Source of the DNA: Bacteroidales bacterium UBA4293
GTDB taxonomy: Bacteria > Bacteroidota > Bacteroidia > Bacteroidales > Bacteroidaceae
Direction of reading: 5' to 3'
Assembly (NCBI GenBank): GCA_002395835.1
Contig: DGVD01000021.1
Coordinates: 25,128-89,127, forward strand
Length of the DNA: 64,000 nucleotides
Positions 26,019 to 34,744 of the stretch are shown here, one piece after another. Below the pieces are notes generated by a model. That model searched no databases. It saw only the letters and a list, made by a program, of their open reading frames with translations, and was not told the DNA's origin. The position numbers and the translations under genes are program-made. The first letter of the stretch is position 1, and the number at the start of each line of letters is the position of its first letter.

Positions 26019-29000
26019 TTATTTGTTTCGTTTCTTGATGAAAAAGAATACTAGTAGCAAGAGCACACCCACCACAGCCAGGAGCACGATGGTGTCGCTG
26101 GTAGAAGCAGGAGCCCCCTGCTCGTCCTGTTTCAGCACCATCTGCTGCTGCGAAGCATTCCCCTCCTTCACCTCCCGCATCTGCTGGGTGTACGTCTGCC
26201 TATCAGCCTCTGAAAGCTGATTAGAGACATACTCCTGCAGTTTCGGGTTATTGCACACAAAATCCGTACACGCAGCCCCAGCCTCCCGGGTAATCTCTGC
26301 ATGCAGGCTAGCGGTGGTCTGCAGCTGCTCTGCCGTAGGTTTCCAGTACCCCTTGCGCGCACTCTCCAGCATCACAGCTGTCATGGCCTGGAAGGCAGCT
26401 GGGTTTATCTTCTGGAAGAAGTTCTTTACACCCAGCTCATTATCATCGGTGATGTACATCCGGTAGAGGTCGTTGTAGATTTCCTTATCCACGGCAGAAG
26501 ACCGGGTGGCACTCCATCCGAAGATGTTCCGGAACACCTCCCCAAACTCCTGAGCCGTACCCTCATCGCCCTTCATGCGCTGACGCACATACTCCGGATT
26601 CAAGATGGTGGTACGCGTCTCCACCGCCACTGCCTGACGCAAGTCCTGCATCCGTCGGTTGGAACGGTTCCGGTAGTCGGCCATATACGCCTCAGGCTCC
26701 TTTCCCGTGAGCTGCTTCACTGTCATGGAAAGGCCCCCAGTGAACTCATACACATGATCCAGGGAGATAGGCCCCCAGGTATTACTCTGCCGAGGCTGAA
26801 CCACCACATCCGTGCCTTGCAGGGCAGCAGCAAAGAGGTCCTTCTCATAGGCACCCCAGTTCAGGGTATCGCCATAGGCAGCTCCCATATTGTTCAGGTA
26901 GCCCTCCACCAGTTCCCGTGTATCGTCCCAGGTACCGCTCCGCTCTATATAGTTCATCATACCCGTGCTGTAGCCGTTGTTCACCGGACCAAACACACGC
27001 ATGGTAGAGAGTTCCCGTGCCCTCTTCGGACTCAACCCCTTATCTACCAAGTCCTTCTCTTGCTGCAGGGTATTTTCGTATACATAGTTGCTATCGCCTT
27101 TTTCTTCGGAAACCAGCCGGATGGCCTCCGTAATCATCTCCAGACGGGAGAATGCTATATCCCGCAGCTGACCGCTCACCTGTACGGTCACGTCGATACG
27201 AGGGCGCCCCAGTTCACGGGCTGGCACCACCCTTACATCCCGTATACGCCCTTGGCTGTCCCGCACCGGCTCTACCCCCAGCATCCACAACGCTTGAGCG
27301 ATGGTAGCCCCCTGCGTATTGATAAACTCCCCGGCCCAGAACGTGTACGTCACCTTCCTGGGGTAACTGCCATGCTGCTGAAGGTAATCCTGCAGCGTCT
27401 GCTCAGCCAGCCGTCTTCCATCCTCCCAGGCCTGTTCATCGGGTGTAGCCTCCGGATTAATGCTGAACATATTCCGGCCCGTAGGAAGCACATTCGGATT
27501 AATCACAGGGTCGCCTCCTGGAGCTGGAGCCACCGTACCCCCGTTCAGTGCACGAACCATCTGGTCCATCTCTGCCCGGGTAGATTCCAGCAGCAGCTCC
27601 CTATATGGATTCTGACTGATGGTGCGCGTAATCTGGCGCTGTGCCTCCGGCAGATAGTGGTGAGCCACGAAGGCATAGTCCTCCGTTTGTTTCTGGGTGA
27701 TTTTCCCTGCCTGAAGGTCCTTCTTCGCCATCTCAAAAGCCAGCGGGTCGGCACTCATGGCCAGCACCGTCTGAAGGATATCGTTTTCGGAATACGGCGT
27801 TCCCAGGGTATAGTAAGCCCCTTGCACCTTCTCGTTCACCAGTTCCTCCAGATGGGCATCCAGCCGCTGCAGGTCCTCTTCCGTGTAAGGAACGGAAAGA
27901 TCACTGTCCAGTCCCAGTTCCCGGTTCAGCCCCTTCGATGTGATTTCCTTCTTGATTTTCAGGGCCAGAGCAGGGTTCGGAACATCCAGCGCCTTGTGTA
28001 TATCGGAGAGCAAGGAAGCATACTGCTGACGCATGCCACTGGCTGCAAAAGGAGCCGTGAGGTAAGTGAGCAACACGGCATGGGTGCGCCGTTTCGCAAT
28101 GATGCTCTCCCCCACATTACCTGTGGTATAATAATAGAAATGCGGCGTAGAGCCTATGAGCACATCACTCCAGTCCGTGTGCCGCATGGCCACCTCACGT
28201 CCCGGGGTATATTCCAGGTTTCCGTGGGTACCGAAGTGAATCAGTGCATCGGCTTGAAAGCCCTGCTGCATATATAAATAAGGAGCCAGATAACTGTGCG
28301 GAGGGGCCACATCCACCCCGTGCACCAGTCGGAAATCATCATCCCCTAGCGCAGGTCTGGGCTGAGGGAACAGCAGGATGTTCCCGTACCGGATGCAAGC
28401 CACTGCCAGACTGTCGCCCCTAGTGAGCAGGGAACCTGGAGCATCGCCATATCGGTCTGTTACCTCCTTATATTTTTCCGGGGCTATGAGCTGGTGTGCC
28501 CAGTCCTCGTACTGCTGCCGGGTAAGCCACAGCGGGTGCCCCTTAGAAAGATATTCCTGTTGTGCTCCCTTGGCATAAGAACCCAGCACGATACCCTCTG
28601 TCTTTATCTGGGTGCTGAAGGTCTGCAAGTCCTGGGGCAGCCCATCCACCCGGTAGCCCTCTTGGCGCAGCCGTTTCAGGAAATTATAGAGCGAAGGAAT
28701 CACCTCCATGCCACTGGCCAGCAGTGCATCCTTCCCCGGACGTTTAAAATAGGCTATCGCCACCTTCTTCTCCCGGTTCGGTTTCGTGCGCAAGGCCATG
28801 TACCGGCAGATATGGTCCACCACCGTCTCGCAGCGCTCCATCTCGGCCGTGTTGATGTAGTACCCCTCCCGATTCTGGTTTTGGGTAGCTATACCATAGG
28901 CTGCCATTCCCCCATCTATTTCCGGAATCACGATACGCGCATTCTTGGAGCCGTTGCTTAGCGGCGTTCCCTGGTCCATCCACTCCTGGTGCGAAGCCGT

Positions 29001-29858
29001 CATGGGGAAAGGCGTGAACAGGGCGATGTTCTTCTCCTGAAGCCAGTTTATCAGACTATCGTTTCCCAGCCTACCCATCGCCATATAGACGATGGCATCG
29101 GGCTGAAGCTGCTCCAGCAGACGCTGACGAATAGGGCCCGTGCTGGTCAGCGGGTACACATTCATGCCCCGCTCTGTGAGCAGAGTGATGAGGGTATCTA
29201 CATGCTGTCTGTTCCCTTCCATGGGGAAGGTGATGCCGGAGATGAGGGCGATGTTCTTTCCTCCCTCCCGATACAGGTTTTTCTTTTTCAGGTAAGCGGT
29301 CAGGTCATCGGCGCTCTGGAAATACTGTCCGTATTCCCGGTGATAGAACATATCCGTGAGGAGCTTTACCGGCCCCTCGTAGTCCGTTTGGAACCACTTG
29401 TGGGGAGTGGCCAGCGTACGCAGATAGCGCAGACCGTTGCGGAAATTCTTTTGGCATTCGTTGGTGAAGTACAGGTTCAGTTCCTGGACTTGTTCAGCGG
29501 TAAGGTTTCGGTTGATGCGCACATCGGAGTGGCGTACCGGTTTAGAGAACACCGGGATACCCTTTTCAGCCGCCCGTTCTATTTCCTTCTGCTGCTGCTC
29601 GTCCAGCACCAGGTTCCGGCTGTAGAGGATCACGGCATCGTAACCGTCTATCTTTTCCAGTTCCTCCGTTTCCAGACAAGTCACCTGAATATGTTTGGTA
29701 TCGTTGCTGAGGACGATGTTGGCCGCTTGCGATTTCAGGGCATTCACCACCAGGATGCGTGTAGGGCGAAGGGCTATGGTATACCCCACATAGCCCAAAA
29801 TCAGGAGGATGGCCACCCCTACGGCTACCCCTATTTTTTTATTGAATCTGCGTCTCAT
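26019..29858 (-). CDS. hmuS: HmuS: membrane-anchored CobN-like haem (de)chelatase
   Basis: 1279 residues from the ATG at 29858; a longer frame to 29930 is rejected because a TTTG-N19-TATCTTTG promoter sits at 29884-29914. An N-terminal helix (GVAVGVAILLILGYVGYTI) and a C-terminal helix (VVGVLLLLVFFFIKKRNK) tether a large CobN/BchH-type chelatase domain that includes HFGTHGNLEYTPGREVAM. Family knowledge: HmuS of Porphyromonas and Bacteroides is a CobN-like chelatase implicated in removing iron from haem anaerobically. It heads hmuSTUV, but the outer-membrane receptor pair hmuY-hmuR is not present here. Confidence 0.88.
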   Translation of the reverse strand: MRRRFNKKIGVAVGVAILLILGYVGYTIALRPTRILVVNALKSQAANIVLSNDTKHIQVTCLETEELEKIDGYDAVILYSRNLVLDEQQQKEIERAAEKGIPVFSKPVRHSDVRINRNLTAEQVQELNLYFTNECQKNFRNGLRYLRTLATPHKWFQTDYEGPVKLLTDMFYHREYGQYFQSADDLTAYLKKKNLYREGGKNIALISGITFPMEGNRQHVDTLITLLTERGMNVYPLTSTGPIRQRLLEQLQPDAIVYMAMGRLGNDSLINWLQEKNIALFTPFPMTASHQEWMDQGTPLSNGSKNARIVIPEIDGGMAAYGIATQNQNREGYYINTAEMERCETVVDHICRYMALRTKPNREKKVAIAYFKRPGKDALLASGMEVIPSLYNFLKRLRQEGYRVDGLPQDLQTFSTQIKTEGIVLGSYAKGAQQEYLSKGHPLWLTRQQYEDWAHQLIAPEKYKEVTDRYGDAPGSLLTRGDSLAVACIRYGNILLFPQPRPALGDDDFRLVHGVDVAPPHSYLAPYLYMQQGFQADALIHFGTHGNLEYTPGREVAMRHTDWSDVLIGSTPHFYYYTTGNVGESIIAKRRTHAVLLTYLTAPFAASGMRQQYASLLSDIHKALDVPNPALALKIKKEITSKGLNRELGLDSDLSVPYTEEDLQRLDAHLEELVNEKVQGAYYTLGTPYSENDILQTVLAMSADPLAFEMAKKDLQAGKITQKQTEDYAFVAHHYLPEAQRQITRTISQNPYRELLLESTRAEMDQMVRALNGGTVAPAPGGDPVINPNVLPTGRNMFSINPEATPDEQAWEDGRRLAEQTLQDYLQQHGSYPRKVTYTFWAGEFINTQGATIAQALWMLGVEPVRDSQGRIRDVRVVPARELGRPRIDVTVQVSGQLRDIAFSRLEMITEAIRLVSEEKGDSNYVYENTLQQEKDLVDKGLSPKRARELSTMRVFGPVNNGYSTGMMNYIERSGTWDDTRELVEGYLNNMGAAYGDTLNWGAYEKDLFAAALQGTDVVVQPRQSNTWGPISLDHVYEFTGGLSMTVKQLTGKEPEAYMADYRNRSNRRMQDLRQAVAVETRTTILNPEYVRQRMKGDEGTAQEFGEVFRNIFGWSATRSSAVDKEIYNDLYRMYITDDNELGVKNFFQKINPAAFQAMTAVMLESARKGYWKPTAEQLQTTASLHAEITREAGAACTDFVCNNPKLQEYVSNQLSEADRQTYTQQMREVKEGNASQQQMVLKQDEQGAPASTSDTIVLLAVVGVLLLLVFFFIKKRNK

Positions 29859-29883
29859 ATATAAATTTCTTTCCACCGAGGTG

Positions 29884-29940
29884 CAAAGATATAATTTTTT
29901 TCCGTGATTTCTCAAATGGGGTAGGTACAATTTGAAATTT
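29884..29940 (-). promoter_or_regulatory. hmuS promoter whose -33 box lies in a dispersed repeat
   Basis: Minus strand: TTTG (29911-29914), N19, TATCTTTG (29884-29891), a full consensus match 26 bp upstream of the hmuS start. The TTTG is part of the TTCTCAAATGGGG element (second repeat family; partial mirrored half ACAATTTGA at 29928-29936). Confidence 0.75.
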
Positions 29941-29944
29941 AAAG

Positions 29945-30040
29945 GGTTACAAGGGGACAGGTCCCGTGTAACGTAAAGATAAAACTTTAATCTAGGTACT
30001 TAGTCTGCTTACGTTACACGGGACCTGTCCCCTTGTAACC
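29945..30040. repeat. REPIN-like inverted repeat pair, copy 3 (overlaps the araC 3' end)
   Basis: 96 bp with arms starting GGTTACAAGGGGACAG and carrying a CCCGTGTAACG variant matched in the other arm (ACGTTACACGGG). The right arm encodes the last ten residues and the TAA stop of the AraC gene. Confidence 0.82.
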
Positions 30041-30884
30041 CTCGAAACGCAGAAGGCGTCATTCCCACCTCCCGTTTAAAGAAACTGTTGAAGGCGGGAG
30101 GATTAGGAAAATGAAGGCGTTCCGCTATCTCGTACGTGAGCAGGCCACTGGTGCGCAGGAGCACCTTGGCACGGAGTACCACGGCCCTGTTGATCCAATA
30201 CATCACACTATGCCCACTGGCTTTACTGATGACCGCCGAAAGATGATGCGGACTCACATGCAGCTGGTCGGCATAGAACGGGATGTTCCGCTCCTGCTCA
30301 CAATGCTGGCTCACCAACGCCTTGAACTGCTGAAAGAGCTCCTGATGCCGGGAAACAGCCTTCTGCTCCACCAGCCTATCCGAAGCCTGCTTCATGTACT
30401 GCACGTTGGCCACCATCGCCCTCACCAGGGGCTGCACCACCTCCCGTCGGAAAGGCGTCTGGGTAGCCACATCCCAGAGCAGGTACATCATCTTGAGCAA
30501 CAGTTCAAAATCCCGGGGAGTAGCCTGGAGCGCGATGCTCTCTTCCACCTGTACCGCCTCTTTCATGGCGATGCCACACACCTCCACCTCCTCACCGAAA
30601 TGCTCAAACTCCAGAATCAAGTCGGATGTGGTAAGAATCACCATCCCCTTCTGGAAATGGTACTGCTCCAAATCTAGGTGCACATCCGCCTCGCCACGGA
30701 GGAACAGCAGCAGTCGGGGCTCAGGAAGCTGGTAGACCTCCCCCTCCCGAAAGAAAGTGGCATCGGAAGGGCGCCCGTTCAGAATGATGCTCACCTCGTC
30801 GTTATTGAACACATGACTCTCCGCTCCGGCCATTTTTTTCAGGTCCAGGGAGCTGATGGGGGTATAATTGATGTTCTTGTCCAT
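30009..30884 (-). CDS. AraC-family regulator, C-terminus rewritten by a REPIN
   Basis: 291 residues from the ATG at 30884 (MDKNINYTPIS); the frame extends to 30971 but a TTTG-N20-TAATTTTG promoter (30911-30942) shows the shorter start is right. N-terminal cupin-like sensing domain (about 20-160) and C-terminal double HTH (about 195-285: IPFYADQLHVSPHHLSAVIS; YEIAERLHFPNPPAFNSFFK). The final GLQGDRSRVT is translated from a REPIN arm right after GMTPSAFRG, so the original end is lost; the HTH itself is intact. It is divergent from the tolC efflux operon, which it probably controls. Confidence 0.9.
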   Translation of the reverse strand: MDKNINYTPISSLDLKKMAGAESHVFNNDEVSIILNGRPSDATFFREGEVYQLPEPRLLLFLRGEADVHLDLEQYHFQKGMVILTTSDLILEFEHFGEEVEVCGIAMKEAVQVEESIALQATPRDFELLLKMMYLLWDVATQTPFRREVVQPLVRAMVANVQYMKQASDRLVEQKAVSRHQELFQQFKALVSQHCEQERNIPFYADQLHVSPHHLSAVISKASGHSVMYWINRAVVLRAKVLLRTSGLLTYEIAERLHFPNPPAFNSFFKREVGMTPSAFRGLQGDRSRVT

Positions 30885-30910
30885 CCTTATGATTTTGTAC
30901 GATTCGATTA

Positions 30911-31024
30911 CAAAATTAGCATCTTTCCGGGAGTACGACAAACAAAAAACACCGAAATCGTACAAATTCATAATTTATTCATACAGATTCATAACGGATG
31001 TACCAGCGGAAAGGGATATATTTG
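30911..31024. promoter_or_regulatory. araC/tolC divergent control region with three phased ATTCATA repeats
   Basis: Minus strand: TTTG (30939-30942)-N20-TAATTTTG (30911-30918) for araC. Plus strand: TATATTTG (31017-31024) for tolC with no -33 box. Three direct repeats ATTCATA at 30966, 30977 and 30987, about one helical turn apart, lie 24-50 bp upstream of the tolC -7 box and are good candidates for an AraC operator. Confidence 0.6.
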
Positions 31025-31052
31025 CAAAAAAGAAGTTAAAACACACAGAAAT

Positions 31053-32336
31053 ATGAAAAAAGGAATCCTCATTTTTGCCTTGGCAGCAGCCTGCATCCCG
31101 GCACTGGGGCAGACCCTGGAGGAGTGTCAGCGGGCAGCGGAGCAGAACTATCCGCTCATCCGTCAGTACGGGCTCATAGAGAAGACCACCCAGCTTACCC
31201 TGGCGAATATCCAGAAGGGTTGGCTGCCGCAGGTCTCTGCCACGGCACAGGCCACCTACCAGAGCGACGTGGCTTCCTGGCCCGAGGGAATGACCAGCAT
31301 GATGAAAGGTATGGGCATCAATATGAAAGGACTGAAGAAAGACCAGTACCGGGTGGGTGTGGACATCAGCCAGACGGTGTACGACGGAGGCGCCATCTCC
31401 AGCCAGAAACAGATAGCCCAGGAACAGGAGCAGGTACAGCTGGCCCAGACCGAAGTATCGCTCTACCAGGTAAAGAAACGCGTGAACGAGATGTATTTCT
31501 CCCTGCTCATGCTGGAAGAACAGATGCAGCTGAACAGGGACCTGCAGGAACTGCTCTCCGGGAATGAACGGAAACTGGAGTCGATGGTGAAACGCGGTAC
31601 AGCTGCAGAGAGCGACTGGCTGAACGTGAAGGCAGAGCGCCTGAATGTGATGCAGCAGGCCACCACCCTGGAATCCAACCAAAAAATGCTGATGGAGATG
31701 CTCTCTACCTTCTGCGGACTGGAAGTAAAGGATGTGCAGAAACCCGACGGAGCCTCCCTCCTCGCCTCCACTGAAGGGCAGCGCCCGGAACTGAAACTGT
31801 TCGATGCACAGCTGCGCCTGGCAGAGGCCCAGGAGAAGAGCCTGAACGCCGCCCTGAAACCCCGCTTCGGCCTCTTTGCACAAGGCTACTACGGCTACCC
31901 CGGTCTGAACATGTTTGAGGACATGATGCGGCACCAATGGTCCCTGAACGGCATCATCGGTGCCCGTCTCACCTGGAACATCGGGGCACTCTATACGCGG
32001 AAGAACGACAAGGCGAAGCTTCAGCAGCAGCGTCTGCTCACGGAATCCAACCGGGAAGTGTTCTTGTTCAACAACCGCCTGGAGCAGATTCAGCAGAACC
32101 AGGAGATAGCCCGTTACCGGAAACTCATGACCGATGACGAGGAAATCATCCAGCTGCGGGCCAACGTGAGAAAGGCTGCAGAATCCAAACTGGCACATGG
32201 CATTATCGACGTGAACGACCTGGTGCGGGAAATCAACCAGGAAAACGCGGCCCGTGTGCAGCAGAAGATGCACGAGCTGGAAATGCTGAAACAAATCTAC
32301 GATAACGCTTATACGAAAGGTCAGAAAGTGGAATAA
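31053..32336 (+). CDS. TolC-family outer-membrane efflux protein
   Basis: 427 residues from the ATG at 31053, which begins a Sec signal peptide (MKKGILIFALAAACIPALGQ); the frame extends upstream to 30678 but that part overlaps the araC gene and the promoter. Two long helical repeats of the OEP family (TLEECQRAAEQNYPLIRQYG; AGHIID/DVNDLVREIN-like end). It forms the outer-membrane channel of the exporter encoded downstream. The next gene follows after 51 bp. Confidence 0.9.
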   Translation: MKKGILIFALAAACIPALGQTLEECQRAAEQNYPLIRQYGLIEKTTQLTLANIQKGWLPQVSATAQATYQSDVASWPEGMTSMMKGMGINMKGLKKDQYRVGVDISQTVYDGGAISSQKQIAQEQEQVQLAQTEVSLYQVKKRVNEMYFSLLMLEEQMQLNRDLQELLSGNERKLESMVKRGTAAESDWLNVKAERLNVMQQATTLESNQKMLMEMLSTFCGLEVKDVQKPDGASLLASTEGQRPELKLFDAQLRLAEAQEKSLNAALKPRFGLFAQGYYGYPGLNMFEDMMRHQWSLNGIIGARLTWNIGALYTRKNDKAKLQQQRLLTESNREVFLFNNRLEQIQQNQEIARYRKLMTDDEEIIQLRANVRKAAESKLAHGIIDVNDLVREINQENAARVQQKMHELEMLKQIYDNAYTKGQKVE

Positions 32337-32387
32337 CACTCCCCCCTTCTGCCTTCACCTAAAAATAAAACAAAAAGAAACAACAAT

Positions 32388-33278
32388 ATGAAATCCAATT
32401 ATTTACTATTCGCCACTTTACTCCTAGCCTCCTGCGGAAACCAGAAGAAAGCGTACGACGCCACCGGAACCTTTGAGGCTACAGAGACCACCGTGTTTTC
32501 CGAACAGAGCGGTGCCCTGCTTACCTTTAACGTGGAGGAAGGCGACAGCCTGGCACAGGGCCGTGAAGTGGGCCTGATAGACACCACCCAGACCTGGCTG
32601 AAACTCCTGCAACTGGGAGCTACGAAAGAAGTGTACCAGAGTCAGAAACCCGACATGGAACGGCAGATTGCAGCCACCCGTCAGCAGTTGGCTAAAGCCC
32701 GCCAGGAAGAGCAGCGCTACCGGGAACTGGTGGCCGACGGAGCCGTACCTTCCAAGATGCTGGACGATGCCACCAACCAGGTGAAAGTGCTGCAGCGGCA
32801 ACTGGATGCCCAGATTTCATCCCTGAGCACCAGCACCCGTGCCCTGGACAAACAGACCGCCGCTGCCGACGTGCAGATGAGTCAGCTCCGGGACATGCTG
32901 CAGAAGTGCCACATCGTCACCCCCACCCAGGGAACCGTGCTGGAGAAATACGTGGAACGTGGGGAGTTCGTAGCCGTGGGCAAACCCCTGTTTAAGATAG
33001 CCGACGTGCAGCAGATGTACCTCCGGGCCTACGTCACCTCTGCCCAGCTGCAGAACATCCGTCTGGGTCAGCAGGTGAAGGTCTTTGCCGACTACGGAAA
33101 CCAGCAGCGGAAAGAGTACCCAGGCACCGTATCCTGGATTTCCTCCCGCTCTGAGTTCACCCCGAAGACCATCCTCACCGATGATGAACGGGCCGACCTG
33201 GTCTATGCGGTGAAGATAGCCGTGAAGAACGACGGATACCTGAAAATAGGAATGTACGGAGAAATCTCCCTGAAGTAA
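32388..33278 (+). CDS. HlyD/YbhG-type periplasmic adaptor, lipoprotein
   Basis: 296 residues. A short signal with lipobox (FATLLLASC), a barrel-sandwich hybrid split by a long coiled coil (about 75-165, KPDMERQIAATRQQLAKARQ), then a beta barrel (LRAYVTSAQLQNIRLGQQVK). It links the inner-membrane ABC exporter to TolC. It ends 1 bp before the ATPase gene, indicating coupled translation. Size and context fit YbhG-like adaptors. Confidence 0.92.
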   Translation: MKSNYLLFATLLLASCGNQKKAYDATGTFEATETTVFSEQSGALLTFNVEEGDSLAQGREVGLIDTTQTWLKLLQLGATKEVYQSQKPDMERQIAATRQQLAKARQEEQRYRELVADGAVPSKMLDDATNQVKVLQRQLDAQISSLSTSTRALDKQTAAADVQMSQLRDMLQKCHIVTPTQGTVLEKYVERGEFVAVGKPLFKIADVQQMYLRAYVTSAQLQNIRLGQQVKVFADYGNQQRKEYPGTVSWISSRSEFTPKTILTDDERADLVYAVKIAVKNDGYLKIGMYGEISLK

Positions 33279-33279
33279 G

Positions 33280-34740
33280 ATGAACGCCATAGAAGTAGAA
33301 CATATATCCAAGAGTTACGGTAAGGTAAAAGCCCTGGACGATGTTTCCTTCTCCGTGGAGAAAGGAGAGATATTCGGACTCATCGGTCCCGACGGAGCCG
33401 GAAAGACCACCCTGTTCCGCATCCTCTGCTCCCTGCTGCTGCCCCAGACGGGTACAGCCCAGGTAGACGGCTACGATGTAGTGAAGCAGATGCGCCAGGT
33501 GCGCTGCCGGGTGGGCTACATGCCCGGTCGGTTCTCCCTCTACCAGGACCTCACCGTGGAAGAGAATCTCCGGTTCTTCGCCACCCTCTTCGGCACCACA
33601 GTAGAAGAAGGATACCCCAGCATCAGCGCCATCTACTCCCAGATAGAACGGTTCCGGGACCGCAAAGCCGGAGCCCTCTCGGGCGGCATGAAGCAGAAGC
33701 TGGCCCTCTCCTGCGCCCTGGTACACTCCCCCAACGTGCTCTTCCTGGACGAGCCCACCACCGGTGTGGATCCCGTGAGCCGGAAGGAGTTCTGGGAGAT
33801 GCTGGGCACCCTGAAGGAAAGGGGCATCACCATCCTGGCCTCTACCCCCTACCTGGACGAAGTGCGTCGGTGCGACCGCGTGGCCTTCCTGCAGGAGGGA
33901 AAGATACGGGGAATAGACACCCCGGAGGTCATCCTGGAACGCTTCAAGGACATCTTTAATCCTTCCGGACTGGCGCATGAGAACACCCCAGAAAAGAAGA
34001 ATGAAAACGTGATAGAAGTCTCCCACCTGGTGAAAGCCTTCGGCACCTTTCGTGCCGTGGACGACATCTCGTTCTCCGTGAGGCGCGGGGAGATATTCGG
34101 TTTCCTGGGCGCCAACGGAGCCGGGAAAACCACCGCCATGCACATGCTCACGGGACTGAACCAGCCTACCAGCGGCACCGGTACCGTGGTGGGGTACGAC
34201 ATCCGTACCCAGCATGAGCAGATTAAGAAACACATCGGCTACATGTCGCAGAAGTTCTCCCTCTATGAAGACCTCACCGTGGCCGAGAACATCCGTCTGT
34301 TTGCCGGCATCTACGGCATGAAGGACGAGGAGATACGCCGGAAGACCGACGAGCTGCTGAGCCGACTGAACTTCACGGAGCACCGGGATACGCTGGTGAA
34401 GAGCCTCCCCCTGGGCTGGAAGCAGAAACTGGCCTTCTCCGTATCCATCTTCCATGAACCCGGAGTGGTGTTCCTGGACGAGCCCACCGGCGGTGTAGAC
34501 CCCGCCACCCGCCGTCAGTTCTGGGAACTCATCTACGATGCCGCCCATCGGGGCATCACCGTGTTCGTCACCACCCACTATATGGACGAAGCCGAGTACT
34601 GCGACCGCATCTCCATCATGGTAGACGGGAAAATCAGCGCCCTGGGCACCCCTCAGGAACTGAAAGAACGGTTCCACCAGCCCGATATGGACCACGTATT
34701 CACTTACCTGGCCCGACAAGCCACCCGTTCAAGCGATTAA
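33280..34740 (+). CDS. Double-domain ABC transporter ATPase (YbhF type)
   Basis: 486 residues with two nucleotide-binding domains in tandem. Domain 1 (about 1-225): Walker A GPDGAGKTT, signature ALSGGMKQKLA, Walker B VLFLDEPTTGVDP, but the H-loop histidine is replaced (ASTPYLDEV). Domain 2 (about 245-470): Walker A GANGAGKTT, an atypical signature (SLPLGWKQKLAF), Walker B VVFLDEPTGGVDP and an intact H-loop (VTTHYMDEAE). Asymmetric sites of this kind are known in fused NBD pairs. It powers the two permeases encoded next (4 bp and 14 bp gaps). Confidence 0.94.
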   Translation: MNAIEVEHISKSYGKVKALDDVSFSVEKGEIFGLIGPDGAGKTTLFRILCSLLLPQTGTAQVDGYDVVKQMRQVRCRVGYMPGRFSLYQDLTVEENLRFFATLFGTTVEEGYPSISAIYSQIERFRDRKAGALSGGMKQKLALSCALVHSPNVLFLDEPTTGVDPVSRKEFWEMLGTLKERGITILASTPYLDEVRRCDRVAFLQEGKIRGIDTPEVILERFKDIFNPSGLAHENTPEKKNENVIEVSHLVKAFGTFRAVDDISFSVRRGEIFGFLGANGAGKTTAMHMLTGLNQPTSGTGTVVGYDIRTQHEQIKKHIGYMSQKFSLYEDLTVAENIRLFAGIYGMKDEEIRRKTDELLSRLNFTEHRDTLVKSLPLGWKQKLAFSVSIFHEPGVVFLDEPTGGVDPATRRQFWELIYDAAHRGITVFVTTHYMDEAEYCDRISIMVDGKISALGTPQELKERFHQPDMDHVFTYLARQATRSSD

Positions 34741-34744
34741 GACT

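Noticed and set aside
26301..28277. 658-codon open frame on the + strand opposite hmuS
   Set aside because: Antisense shadow of the hmuS reading frame; the minus-strand frame has clear CobN motifs, promoter and operon context.
30975..32339. 454-codon frame on the minus strand opposite tolC
   Set aside because: Shadow frame; composition (His/Leu/Val-rich without motifs) and the well-defined TolC frame argue against it.
33175..34719. 514-codon frame on the minus strand opposite the double ATPase
   Set aside because: Shadow of a GC-rich coding sequence; the + strand frame has complete ABC motifs.
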